Assembly: GCF_013359595.1 (NCBI RefSeq)
Contig: NZ_JABFMP010000004.1
Coordinates: 186,001-250,000 of the forward strand
Source: Pseudomonas sp. C1C7
GTDB taxonomy: Bacteria > Pseudomonadota > Gammaproteobacteria > Pseudomonadales > Pseudomonadaceae
Direction: 5' to 3'
DNA length: 64,000 nt
Below the pieces are notes generated by a model, which saw only the letters and a program-made list of their open reading frames with translations, searched no databases and was not told the origin of the DNA. Of this stretch, positions 54,284 through 62,293 are shown piece after piece. The translations under genes were made by a program, and so were the position numbers. Every line of letters starts with the position of its first letter. Positions within the stretch are counted from its first letter, which is position 1.

Positions 54284-54310
54284 TAAAAAGCCCCGCACGG
54301 GGCGGGGCTC
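54284..54310 (-). terminator. Rho-independent terminator after the 234-aa gene
   Basis: AGCCCCGC pairs with GCGGGGCT around a short loop; on the minus strand it is followed by TTTTTATTG. It lies 44 bases past the stop at 54354. Confidence 0.85.
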
Positions 54311-54353
54311 TTGGCAATCAGTCAGGCCATGACACGGTTCTGCGCGGCGTTTG

Positions 54354-55058
54354 TTACTGCGCAGCGATGCTATAGCCATCAAACGCCGTCTGCTGCTGCA
54401 GCGCCGTGATGATGTTCTTGCGGTTCGCCGCCTGTTCCGCACCGCTGTTATCAACGAAGGTTTCGCTTTCCAGCTCCGCCTCTTCACCTTCACCCACAAA
54501 GTTGAACCCGAGGAATTCCAGGGCTTCGCGGTCGACGTTCAGGCGCGAGCGCGGGGTGCGCAGGGGCAGGGTCACGCTGATGCCGTCCTTGCTGATGGTG
54601 AACACTTCGGCTTCTTTCTTGACCCGTGCGGCCTTGCTCTTGCCGCCACCCGGGTTGCTGATGGCCTGGTGGGTCTGGTTCAGCACCTTCAGGGCCAGGC
54701 CGTAGACGATTTCCTGAAACGCCGGGTCGTCCTTGAAGCTGGACAGGATGCGGCTGATCGAGAACTTGCTGCTCAGGTCTTCCAGGGCCGCGGTATCGGC
54801 CGCTTCAGCGTCCTTGAGCTGCTTGAGCTGGCCCATCAGTTCATAGGCGCGGTCATCGTCGAAGCTGTCGTGCGCCTGGCGAATCGCGGCACGCAGCTCG
54901 CGAATCTGCTCGCTTTCGCGGCTGGACTGGAAAGCGTCCAGCACCATCTCGCTGATGGTTTTGGCCTGGGAGACGTGTTGTGAAAGATTGATGGAGTTTT
55001 CGTATTCCGCTTTGGACGACAGGGTGACTACGGTTTCAGCGGTATTGGAATCGGACAT
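54354..55058 (-). CDS. Hypothetical 234-residue protein
   Basis: I do not recognise this protein. It starts MSDSNTAETVVTLSSKAEYENSINLSQ, has long charged helical stretches (SSRESEQIRELRAAIRQAHDSFDDDRAYELMGQLKQLKDAEAAD), a Gly/Lys/Arg-rich patch (NPGGGKSKAARVKKE) and a C-terminal part rich in Asp and Glu. There is no signal peptide or membrane helix, so it is cytoplasmic. The basic patch could contact nucleic acid. It is a single gene with its own terminator. Codon use looks native. Confidence 0.8.
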   Translation of the reverse strand: MSDSNTAETVVTLSSKAEYENSINLSQHVSQAKTISEMVLDAFQSSRESEQIRELRAAIRQAHDSFDDDRAYELMGQLKQLKDAEAADTAALEDLSSKFSISRILSSFKDDPAFQEIVYGLALKVLNQTHQAISNPGGGKSKAARVKKEAEVFTISKDGISVTLPLRTPRSRLNVDREALEFLGFNFVGEGEEAELESETFVDNSGAEQAANRKNIITALQQQTAFDGYSIAAQ

Positions 55059-55198
55059 TGAAATTTCACTACTTTTTTCAGCTTGAATAGGGCGAGAAAG
55101 CGCAGGGGCTTTTTCCGGCCGACTAATTTATTGGACCGTGGCGGCGTTGTCACGGAGCAATGGCCGGATGGACAGTTTCATGCAACGCACAACCCCCC

Positions 55199-55283
55199 TG
55201 TAGGAGCTGCCGAAGGCTGCGATCTTTTGATCTGGCTTTTAAAAAACAAAATCAAAAGATCGCAGCCTTCGGCAGCTCCTACA
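55199..55283. repeat. REP-type inverted repeat, family A
   Basis: TGTAGGAGCTGCCGAAGGCT with GCGATCTTTTGAT and its perfect inverse ending GGCAGCTCCTACA. It lies between the 234-aa gene's upstream region and the ABC operon's 3' end. No gene is seen in 55059-55364. Confidence 0.85.
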
Positions 55284-55316
55284 CGGGTACGACGTGAAAC
55301 CGGAGGGACAGGAAGC

Positions 55317-55352
55317 AAAAAACCCCGCATTCATGACGAAGCGGGGCTTTTT
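55317..55352 (-). terminator. Rho-independent terminator of the ABC transporter operon
   Basis: AAAAAACCCCGC pairs with GCGGGGCTTTTT around a 12-base loop. It lies 13 bases past the last permease stop, with A and T runs on either side, so it can work both ways. Confidence 0.87.
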
Positions 55353-55364
55353 GTTGAGGCGCGA

Positions 55365-56192
55365 TCAGGAATGCAACAACTTCTGCGCCCGCTTGTCCGC
55401 CAGATGCTGAACCACCAGCCGGCCAATCAGCACTGCCAGGGTCAGGCTGATCAGGATCACCGAAATCGCCGCCACGCTCGGGTCGACGTTGTCGCGCAGG
55501 CCGCTCCAGATGCGTTTGGGCAGGGTATCGACGTTGACGCTGGTGATGAACAGAGTCACCGCCACTTCTTCCCACGACAGGGCGAAACCCAGTAGCGCGG
55601 TGGAGGCCAGGCCCAGTTTCAGGTTCGGCAGGATCACCATGAACGTGGTCTGCATCAGGCTGGCGCCGAGGTTGCGCGAGGCCAGTTCGATGCGGCGGTC
55701 GATCTGGCTCAGGGCAACCAGCATGGTCACCACGCCATAGGGCACCACCATGATCACGTGGGCAATCACCACGCCGGGCAGGGTGTCGTAGCCCATGCCC
55801 GGGGCAAAGCGGCCGAGCTTGGTTTCCATGAAGTACAGCACCAGCGCCGAAATCACCGGCGGGATCGCCATCGGCAACAGCACCAGGCCGATCAGCGCGG
55901 TGGCCAGTTTCGAGCGCATGTACCAGATGCCCAGGCTGAAACTCGCCGCCAGCACCGTGGCGATGACGCTGGTGGCAAAGGCGATGGTCAGGCTCTGGCT
56001 GATCGCGTGGAACCAGTCCGGATTGCTCACCAGCGCCTCATAGTGACGCAGCGACCAGTTGCCCTCGGGCATCGACAGGAAACGCTTGCTGGTGAACGAC
56101 ACCGGAATGACCGTCAGCAGCGGGAACAGCATGAAGGCCATGGCGACCACGGCCAGCAGCCGGGTACTCGGGCTTGTGCGATGGGTATTCAT
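55365..56192 (-). CDS. ABC transporter permease, PotC-like
   Basis: A 275-residue inner-membrane permease with six helices and the EAA loop (ELASRNLGASLMQTTFMVILPNLKLGLASTALLGFALSWEE) that contacts the ATPase. Family: spermidine/putrescine and related importers. It is the last gene of a four-gene operon, 7 bases after the other permease. Substrate inferred only from family and nearby catabolic genes. Confidence 0.92.
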   Translation of the reverse strand: MNTHRTSPSTRLLAVVAMAFMLFPLLTVIPVSFTSKRFLSMPEGNWSLRHYEALVSNPDWFHAISQSLTIAFATSVIATVLAASFSLGIWYMRSKLATALIGLVLLPMAIPPVISALVLYFMETKLGRFAPGMGYDTLPGVVIAHVIMVVPYGVVTMLVALSQIDRRIELASRNLGASLMQTTFMVILPNLKLGLASTALLGFALSWEEVAVTLFITSVNVDTLPKRIWSGLRDNVDPSVAAISVILISLTLAVLIGRLVVQHLADKRAQKLLHS

Positions 56193-56199
56193 AGTGATC

Positions 56200-57072
56200 T
56201 CAGCCTACCAGTCGGTTCACGCGGGTCATTTTCAACAGCACCCAGATCAATGCGCTGACCAGAGCCAGCAGCACTACGCTCAGCGCCGCGCCCAGGCCCC
56301 AGTTGCTGGTCTGGAACATCTGCAGGAAAACGTATTCGGCAATCATCACCGTTTGCCCGCCGCCCAGCAGCACCGGGGTGATGAAGAAGCCCAGGCAGAA
56401 CACGAAGACCATGATGAACGCCCCCAGCATGCCCGGCAGGGTCTGCGGCAGCAGCACTTCCCAGAAGGTCCGCAGGGCTCCGGCACCCAAACCACGGGAG
56501 GCCATGAGCACGCGTTGGTCCAGCTGGCGCATGGTCGACAGCAGCGGGAACACCGCGTACGGAATCATCACGTGGAGCATGCCGATGACCACGCCGATCT
56601 CGTTGCGGCTCAGCTGCAGCGGCTGATCGATCAGGCCCATGCCCATCAGGCTGTTGTTCAGCACGCCGTTGCTGCGCAGGGTGATCAACCAGCCGAAGGC
56701 GCGCACCAGCACCGAAATCCAGAACGGGATGAAGATGCAGATCTCCACCACCCGCTGCCAGAACGGCGGGCTGAACACCCAGCAATACGCCAGCAGATAC
56801 CCGATCACCAGGGCCAGGCAGCTGACGGTCATGCACAGGCGCAGGGTGCGCCAGAGCATGTCGTGGATCGCCGGGTCCGTGGCGATGCGCTCGTATTGCC
56901 CCAGGCCCGTTTCCGGCAGGGTGAAGCTCCAGCCGACCACGCCAAGGAACGGCAGCACGTAGAAGACCAACAGCAGCACCGGCAGCGGAAACAGCAGCAG
57001 GCCGCGCTCGAAGTTCTGCGAACGAACGCGGGGCTTGGGGCTGGACAGGGTTGAGGTCAGGGTCGTAGTCAT
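56200..57072 (-). CDS. ABC transporter permease, PotB-like
   Basis: A 290-residue permease with six helices and an EAA loop (VLMASRGLGAGALRTFWEVLLPQTLPGMLGAFIMVF). It pairs with the PotC-like gene to form the channel. It starts 10 bases after the binding-protein gene stop. Confidence 0.92.
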   Translation of the reverse strand: MTTTLTSTLSSPKPRVRSQNFERGLLLFPLPVLLLVFYVLPFLGVVGWSFTLPETGLGQYERIATDPAIHDMLWRTLRLCMTVSCLALVIGYLLAYCWVFSPPFWQRVVEICIFIPFWISVLVRAFGWLITLRSNGVLNNSLMGMGLIDQPLQLSRNEIGVVIGMLHVMIPYAVFPLLSTMRQLDQRVLMASRGLGAGALRTFWEVLLPQTLPGMLGAFIMVFVFCLGFFITPVLLGGGQTVMIAEYVFLQMFQTSNWGLGAALSVVLLALVSALIWVLLKMTRVNRLVG

Positions 57073-57082
57073 GGTCTGAGGC

Positions 57083-58195
57083 TCACTTGGACAACCGCGT
57101 CAGATACTCTTCCAGGGCCTTGGAATAATTGTCCGCATACCATTGCGCGTTGAGGGCGATCTGCTTTTTCAGGTTCTCTTCCGAGGCGCAGTTGGCTTGC
57201 AATTGCTCGGCCGACATCAGCTTCTCGGTGGCGCTGTTGGACGGCCCGTTGCCCAGCAGTTCGAACAGCTTGAGCTGGCCTTCAGGCTGCAAGGCTTGCT
57301 GGATGAACTGCATCGCCGGTTGGGTGCCCGCCGGGTTGCCCGACAGCACGGCCCAGCTGCTGGAGTTGATGAAGCCGTTGTCGAAGCTCCAGCGCACGCG
57401 GTTGTCGGTGTCTTCGCTGAGCAGCTTGGCGCGGGTGTGCCAGATCGCGCCCACCGACACTTCGCCATCGACCATCAATTGCTGGCTCTCGGCACCCGAG
57501 CTCCAGAACGACAGCACGTGGGGCTTGATCTCGTCGATCTTCTTCATCGCCCGCGGCACGTCCAGCGGATAGAGCTGATCGGCCGGCACGCCGTCGGCCA
57601 GCAGCGCCGCCTCGAGCATCCCGTTCATCCATTTGTACAGGGTGCGCTTGCCGGGGAATTTCTTCACATCCCAGAAATCCGCCCAGGTCTTCGGTCCGTT
57701 GTCGCCGAACTTGGCGCTGTCCCAGGCCATCACGTAGCTGAACTGGTAGCTGGCAATGCCGAAGTCCGACGCCAGGGCCGGTGCTACCTGATCGCGCTTG
57801 ATGACGTTGTAGTCCAGCGGCTGCAGGATCTTTTCCCGGCCCAGCACGATGGCGCTGTAGCTCTCGACGTCGACCACGTCCCAACTCGGTTGGCCGCTGG
57901 CCAGTTGCGAGCGGATCGCGCCCTCGGTGGGGCCGGCGCCGTCGATGCGCACCTGGATGCCGGTGTTCTTGGTGAAGGTGTCGGTCCAGGCCGAGCGGAA
58001 GGCGTTCAGGGCGTCGCCACCCCAGTTGACCACCACCAGCGGCTTGTCCGCCGACCAGCTGATGCCACTGCGCAGCGCCAGCGGCACGGCCGCCAGCAGG
58101 CCCATGGCCTGGATGAATGTACGACGGTTGATCTGACCGCCGCGGGCCTTCTCGATAAGTACTTCGATGCAGTCTTGCTGGTGATCCGGGCCCAT
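57083..58195 (-). CDS. ABC transporter substrate-binding protein, PotD/PotF-like
   Basis: A 370-residue periplasmic binding protein. The N-terminus has a twin-arginine motif (NRRTFIQAMGLLAAVPLALRSG), so it may be exported by Tat. The body starts KPLVVVNWGGDALNAFRSAW, as in family 1 binding proteins for polyamines and similar cations. ATG 58195 has GAGGA 7 bases upstream and is preferred to TTG 58201. A 100-base gap separates it from the ATPase gene. Confidence 0.92.
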   Translation of the reverse strand: MGPDHQQDCIEVLIEKARGGQINRRTFIQAMGLLAAVPLALRSGISWSADKPLVVVNWGGDALNAFRSAWTDTFTKNTGIQVRIDGAGPTEGAIRSQLASGQPSWDVVDVESYSAIVLGREKILQPLDYNVIKRDQVAPALASDFGIASYQFSYVMAWDSAKFGDNGPKTWADFWDVKKFPGKRTLYKWMNGMLEAALLADGVPADQLYPLDVPRAMKKIDEIKPHVLSFWSSGAESQQLMVDGEVSVGAIWHTRAKLLSEDTDNRVRWSFDNGFINSSSWAVLSGNPAGTQPAMQFIQQALQPEGQLKLFELLGNGPSNSATEKLMSAEQLQANCASEENLKKQIALNAQWYADNYSKALEEYLTRLSK

Positions 58196-58295
58196 GGGCA
58201 AGTCCTCAATCGGCGGGTGTCGCGCAGGACACCGGCCCTTTTTGTTGTCGTTGGAAGAGAGCTTTGTAGTTCGGGTTTTATCTTTGAAGCCGGTT

Positions 58296-59387
58296 TCAGG
58301 CCGGCAGCAGGAAGCTTTGCTGCACCGGCCAGCTCAGCCACACCGGCGCACCGCTGGGCATCGAGGCGCCCGGGTGATTGCCGGGCACGGAGAGGTTGAT
58401 CGGCGAAGTCTCGCCACCGACTTTCAGCGCCAGTTGAGTGCTGGAGCCCTGGTAAACCTTGTCGGTGAGTTGCGCGGGCATCACGTTGTAGCCATCGCGA
58501 GTCGGGCAGTCGCTGTGCAGTTCCATGTGCTCGGGACGCACCGCCAGCACGATCGGTGCCTGGCTCAGTACGTTCGGCGCCTGGGCGTGCAGCACGCTGG
58601 TGCCGCACCGACCGCTGGCGGTGGCACCGTTGCGGGTCAGGTTGTCCAGCGGGAACAGGTTCATCTTGCCGAGGAATTCGGCGACGAAACGGCTCTCGGG
58701 ACGGTTGTAGATGTTTTCCGGGGTGTCGACCTGAGTCAGCTTGCCGTGGTTGAAAATCGCGATGCGCGACGACAGCGCCAGGGCTTCGTTCTGGTCATGG
58801 GTGACGAATACGAAACTGGTGCCGACCTGACGGTGGATGCGTTGCAGCTCGGTTTGCAGCTGTTCGCGCAGATTCTTGTCCAGCGCCGACAGCGGCTCGT
58901 CGAGCAACAGCAGTTCCGGTTCGAACACCAGGGCCCGGGCGATCGCCACGCGCTGCTGCTGGCCGCCGGACATTTCGGCAGGCTTCTTGTGCATCTGCGC
59001 ACCGAGGCCGACCACTTCGAGGATGTGCTTGACCCGGCGATTGCGTTCTTCCACCGGCACCTTGCGGATGCGCAGCGGGTAGGCGACGTTGTCGGCGACG
59101 GTCATGTGCGGGAACAGGGCATAGCCCTGGAACACCATGCCGAAATTACGCTGTTCGGCCGGGCGCTTGATGATGTCGACGCCTTGCTCCATCAACTTGC
59201 CCGCCGTGGGGCTCAAGAAGCCGGCCAGGATCATCAACAGGGTGGTCTTGCCCGAGCCGGAAGGGCCCAGCAGGGTAAGAAATTCACCTTTTCGAACGTC
59301 GAGATCGACGTTATCCAGCGCCGCGAAACGGCCGTAATACTGGCTGATACCTTGAGCACTGAGCTGAATCGCCGAATGGCTGGACAC
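58296..59387 (-). CDS. ABC transporter ATP-binding protein, PotA-like
   Basis: A 363-residue ATPase. Walker A is LLGPSGSGKTTLL, the signature MSGGQQQRVAIARAL, Walker B LLLLDEPLSALD and the His switch FVTHDQNEALAL. A C-terminal TOBE-type domain follows (about 240-363). First gene of the importer operon; a possible promoter is at 59461-59488. Confidence 0.94.
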   Translation of the reverse strand: MSSHSAIQLSAQGISQYYGRFAALDNVDLDVRKGEFLTLLGPSGSGKTTLLMILAGFLSPTAGKLMEQGVDIIKRPAEQRNFGMVFQGYALFPHMTVADNVAYPLRIRKVPVEERNRRVKHILEVVGLGAQMHKKPAEMSGGQQQRVAIARALVFEPELLLLDEPLSALDKNLREQLQTELQRIHRQVGTSFVFVTHDQNEALALSSRIAIFNHGKLTQVDTPENIYNRPESRFVAEFLGKMNLFPLDNLTRNGATASGRCGTSVLHAQAPNVLSQAPIVLAVRPEHMELHSDCPTRDGYNVMPAQLTDKVYQGSSTQLALKVGGETSPINLSVPGNHPGASMPSGAPVWLSWPVQQSFLLPA

Positions 59388-59460
59388 TTATGAGTTCCTC
59401 TTTTTATTGCCCATAAAACGTACGAGGACGGAGCTGGGTCCGAAATGGGCTTTGGGACCT

Positions 59461-59488
59461 ATTATTGTTAAAAATATCGCTACATCAA
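59461..59488 (-). promoter_or_regulatory. Possible sigma-70 promoter of the ABC operon
   Basis: On the minus strand TTGATG (59488-59483) and AATAAT (59466-59461) are spaced by 16 bases in AT-rich DNA, about 75 bases before the ATPase start. Confidence 0.45.
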
Positions 59489-59540
59489 TGGAATTATTTT
59501 GCTCGTATTGGTTAGTTTTTTTACCCAATTCTGTGTGCTG

Positions 59541-60446
59541 TCAGAGGGTGTCCTGCCAGGTCTGGTGGGACGACTGCAACTGCGTTTTCACCCAATTACT
59601 GAACGCCTGCACCACCGCGCGATCGGCCTTTTGCGGGTCGGCGGCCAGGTAATAGCCGCGATGCAGGTCGATGGTGATATCGAACGGGCGCACCAGCAGA
59701 CCCTTGGACAGGGCATCGCCGCTGATCAGGTTGTCGCCGATGGCGATGCCCTGGCCGGCAATGCAGGCGGACTGTGCGCAGTGCGCGTCGGAGAACAGGA
59801 TGCCGTTCATGGCGTTGACGCCTGAGGCGCCGGCAGCGGTCAGCCAGACGCGCCAGTCCGAGTAGTCGGTCATGTGCAGCAGCGGAAAATTGCTCAGCTC
59901 CTGCGGGTTTTTCAGGCCGCTTAGGGCGTTGATCAGGCGCGGGCTGCACACCGGGAAGAAGCGCAGGGCGACGATCTCCTCGACTACCATTTCCGGCCAG
60001 TCGCCAATCCCGTAGGCGATGAACAGATCGGCGCTCGGGTTGTTGATGTCATCCGGCGTGCGCGGGGAAATCAGCTGCAACTGCACCTGCGGGTACTGGC
60101 GCAGGAAAGCGCCGATGTGGTGACACAGCCAATAAGTGGCGAACCCCGGCGCGCAACTGACGCACAGCCGCCCGGAGATTTCCTGATCGTTGATCGCCTG
60201 CCCGGCGTCGAGCAGGTTCAACAGAATCCCGTGGACCTCCCGCGCATAACGTTCGCCCTGATACGTCAGGCCGATGCCTCGGCCAATCCGCTCGGTCAGG
60301 GCAAAACCCACACACTCTTCCAGCTTGCTGATCTGGTGGCTGATCGCACTGCGGGTCAGGTTCAGTTCACGGGCCGCGACCGACACGCTGCCCGAGCGGG
60401 CCACCGCATCCAGCGCGCGCAGGGCTGTCATCGAAGGAAAGCGCAT
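59541..60446 (-). CDS. LysR family regulator, GcvA-like
   Basis: A 301-residue regulator with an N-terminal winged helix (MTALRALDAVARSGSVSVAARELNLTRSAISHQISKLEECVGFAL) and a LysR effector domain. It lies between the importer and the divergent decarboxylase gene and likely controls one or both. A candidate operator is at 60517-60542. Effector unknown. Confidence 0.9.
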   Translation of the reverse strand: MRFPSMTALRALDAVARSGSVSVAARELNLTRSAISHQISKLEECVGFALTERIGRGIGLTYQGERYAREVHGILLNLLDAGQAINDQEISGRLCVSCAPGFATYWLCHHIGAFLRQYPQVQLQLISPRTPDDINNPSADLFIAYGIGDWPEMVVEEIVALRFFPVCSPRLINALSGLKNPQELSNFPLLHMTDYSDWRVWLTAAGASGVNAMNGILFSDAHCAQSACIAGQGIAIGDNLISGDALSKGLLVRPFDITIDLHRGYYLAADPQKADRAVVQAFSNWVKTQLQSSHQTWQDTL

Positions 60447-60516
60447 AAGTCATCCGTTGTGATTGGAAATGCCGCATATGGTGACGGAAATTGAACAGTC
60501 AAGCCAAAAAAAATCG

Positions 60517-60542
60517 ATTGTTGTATTGGTTGATTCAACAAT
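60517..60542. promoter_or_regulatory. Candidate LysR operator
   Basis: ATTGTTG-N12-CAACAAT is a perfect 7-bp inverted repeat in the AT-rich gap between the LysR gene and the decarboxylase gene, about 70 bases from each start. Confidence 0.5.
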
Positions 60543-60610
60543 ACTAGCCCCATTCGTCACCACGCAGCCCTGATCGGATGCGCAGATTTCATGGATAAAA
60601 GAGGTGCTGC

Positions 60611-62215
60611 ATGACCAGTTGTGCCCAGGCGCTCGTTCAGTTGCTGGAAGGCTACGGCGTTGAAACCGTCTTCGGCATTCCGGGCGTGCACACCGTCGAG
60701 TTGTATCGCGGTTTGCACGGCAGCCGCCTCAAGCACGTCAGCCCGCGCCACGAACAGGGCGCCGGGTTCATGGCCGACGGCTATGCCCGCGCCGGCGGCA
60801 AGCCGGGGGTGTGCTTCATCATCACCGGCCCCGGCATGACCAACATCATCACCGCCATGGGCCAGGCCTACGCCGACTCGGTGCCGATGCTGGTGATCTC
60901 CACCTGCAACCGCCGCGAGCAGCTGCGCCTGGGCCATGGTCACCTGCACGAACTGCCGGATCAGCGTGCGCTGGTCGCAGGCGTCTGTGCCTTCAGTCAT
61001 ACCCTGCAGCATCCGTCGCAAATGCCGGAAGTGCTGGCACGGGCCTTTGCGCTGTTTGGCTGCACACGGCCGCGACCGGTGCACATCGAGATTCCGCTGG
61101 ATGTGCTGGAAATGTCCGCAGATGACCTGGACCTGTCCGCGCGTCCATTGCCCGCAGCAGCGGCTCCGGCCCCGCAAGCCATCGATGCCGCCGTCGCCCT
61201 GATCGAAAAGGCCAAGCGGCCGTTGATCCTCGCCGGCGGTGGCGCGCGCCGTTGCTCGCAAGTCCTGACATCGATTGCCGAACGCTTGCAGGCCCCGGTG
61301 GCGCTGACCACCAATGCCCGCGGCCTGCTGGCCCCTGATCACCCGTTGCTGCTGGACGGTGTACAGTCCTCGGCCCATGGCCGCGAGCTGATCGCCGAAG
61401 CCGACGTGGTGCTGGCGGTCGGTACCGAGCTTGGGGAAACCGATTACGACATCTTCGGCCTGGGCGCGCTGTCGTTCAAGGCGCCGCTGATTCGCCTCGA
61501 CATCGACCCGATGCAGGTGCTCGGCGTACAGCCAGCGGCGGTGGGCCTGCTGGGTGATGCCGAGCAAGGCTTGTGCGCGCTGCTGGCGCGACTGTCGCAA
61601 CGCCAGGCTGAAGCGAACTGGGCCGGCGAGCGAGTGGCTCAGGTCAACAGCATTGAGCTGGCTGGCTGGACGGCGAAACAGAGCCGCATGCAGGCGCTGC
61701 TCGACACCGTGCGCGATCACTTGCCCGAGCCGCTGATTGTCGGCGATTCGACGCAACCGGTGTATCAGGGTGCCTTGGGTTATCGCGCGCCTACGCCCTA
61801 CAGCTGGTTCAACGCCGGCAGCGGCTACGGCACCCTCGGTTACGGCTTGCCCGCCGCTATCGGCGCCAAGCTGGCGCAGCCGCAGCGCCCGGTGGTGGCG
61901 CTGGTGGGGGACGGTGGTCTGCAGTTTTCCAGCGCCGAACTGATCGCCGCCAGAGAGGCGGGCGTCGGCGTGATCCTGCTGCTGTGGAACAACGGCAGCT
62001 ACGCCGAAATCCGCGACTACATGAACGCCCGCTCGGTGCCGCTGCTGGGGGTGGACATTCTCACCCCGGACTTCGCCGCACTCGCGCAAAGCTGCCACGT
62101 GGCCCATCACCGCGTGAGCGATCTGCAGCGCCTGCGCGAATTGCTGGGCCAGCTCGGCAGCCCCGATGAACCGGTGATGATCGAAGTCGACGCCGCGACC
62201 TTCCTGGCTGACTAA
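60611..62215 (+). CDS. ThDP-dependent 2-oxoacid decarboxylase, AruI-like
   Basis: A 534-residue thiamine-diphosphate enzyme of the acetolactate-synthase fold. The catalytic Glu is in SPRHEQGAGFMADGYAR, and the ThDP/Mg motif is GDGGLQFSSAE with NNGSYAE about 26 residues on. It most resembles 5-guanidino-2-oxopentanoate decarboxylase (AruI), which decarboxylates 2-ketoarginine to 4-guanidinobutanal. The neighbouring polyamine-type importer and amidohydrolase fit. Another 2-oxoacid substrate is possible. Confidence 0.87.
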   Translation: MTSCAQALVQLLEGYGVETVFGIPGVHTVELYRGLHGSRLKHVSPRHEQGAGFMADGYARAGGKPGVCFIITGPGMTNIITAMGQAYADSVPMLVISTCNRREQLRLGHGHLHELPDQRALVAGVCAFSHTLQHPSQMPEVLARAFALFGCTRPRPVHIEIPLDVLEMSADDLDLSARPLPAAAAPAPQAIDAAVALIEKAKRPLILAGGGARRCSQVLTSIAERLQAPVALTTNARGLLAPDHPLLLDGVQSSAHGRELIAEADVVLAVGTELGETDYDIFGLGALSFKAPLIRLDIDPMQVLGVQPAAVGLLGDAEQGLCALLARLSQRQAEANWAGERVAQVNSIELAGWTAKQSRMQALLDTVRDHLPEPLIVGDSTQPVYQGALGYRAPTPYSWFNAGSGYGTLGYGLPAAIGAKLAQPQRPVVALVGDGGLQFSSAELIAAREAGVGVILLLWNNGSYAEIRDYMNARSVPLLGVDILTPDFAALAQSCHVAHHRVSDLQRLRELLGQLGSPDEPVMIEVDAATFLAD

Positions 62216-62293
62216 AACAACAACAATTTTTCAGGTCCCCGTGCCGCAGCGCCCGGTGGACCTTTCAACCTCCTGAACTCAAAGGTGGCTTAC

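Noticed and set aside
9551..55283. Recurring palindromic repeats taken as a CRISPR array or transposon ends
   Set aside because: Copies are far apart, always in inverted pairs and without regular spacers or cas or transposase genes; they fit REP-type elements.
60557..62110. A 517-residue open frame antisense to the ThDP decarboxylase
   Set aside because: Shadow frame of a gene with clear catalytic motifs.
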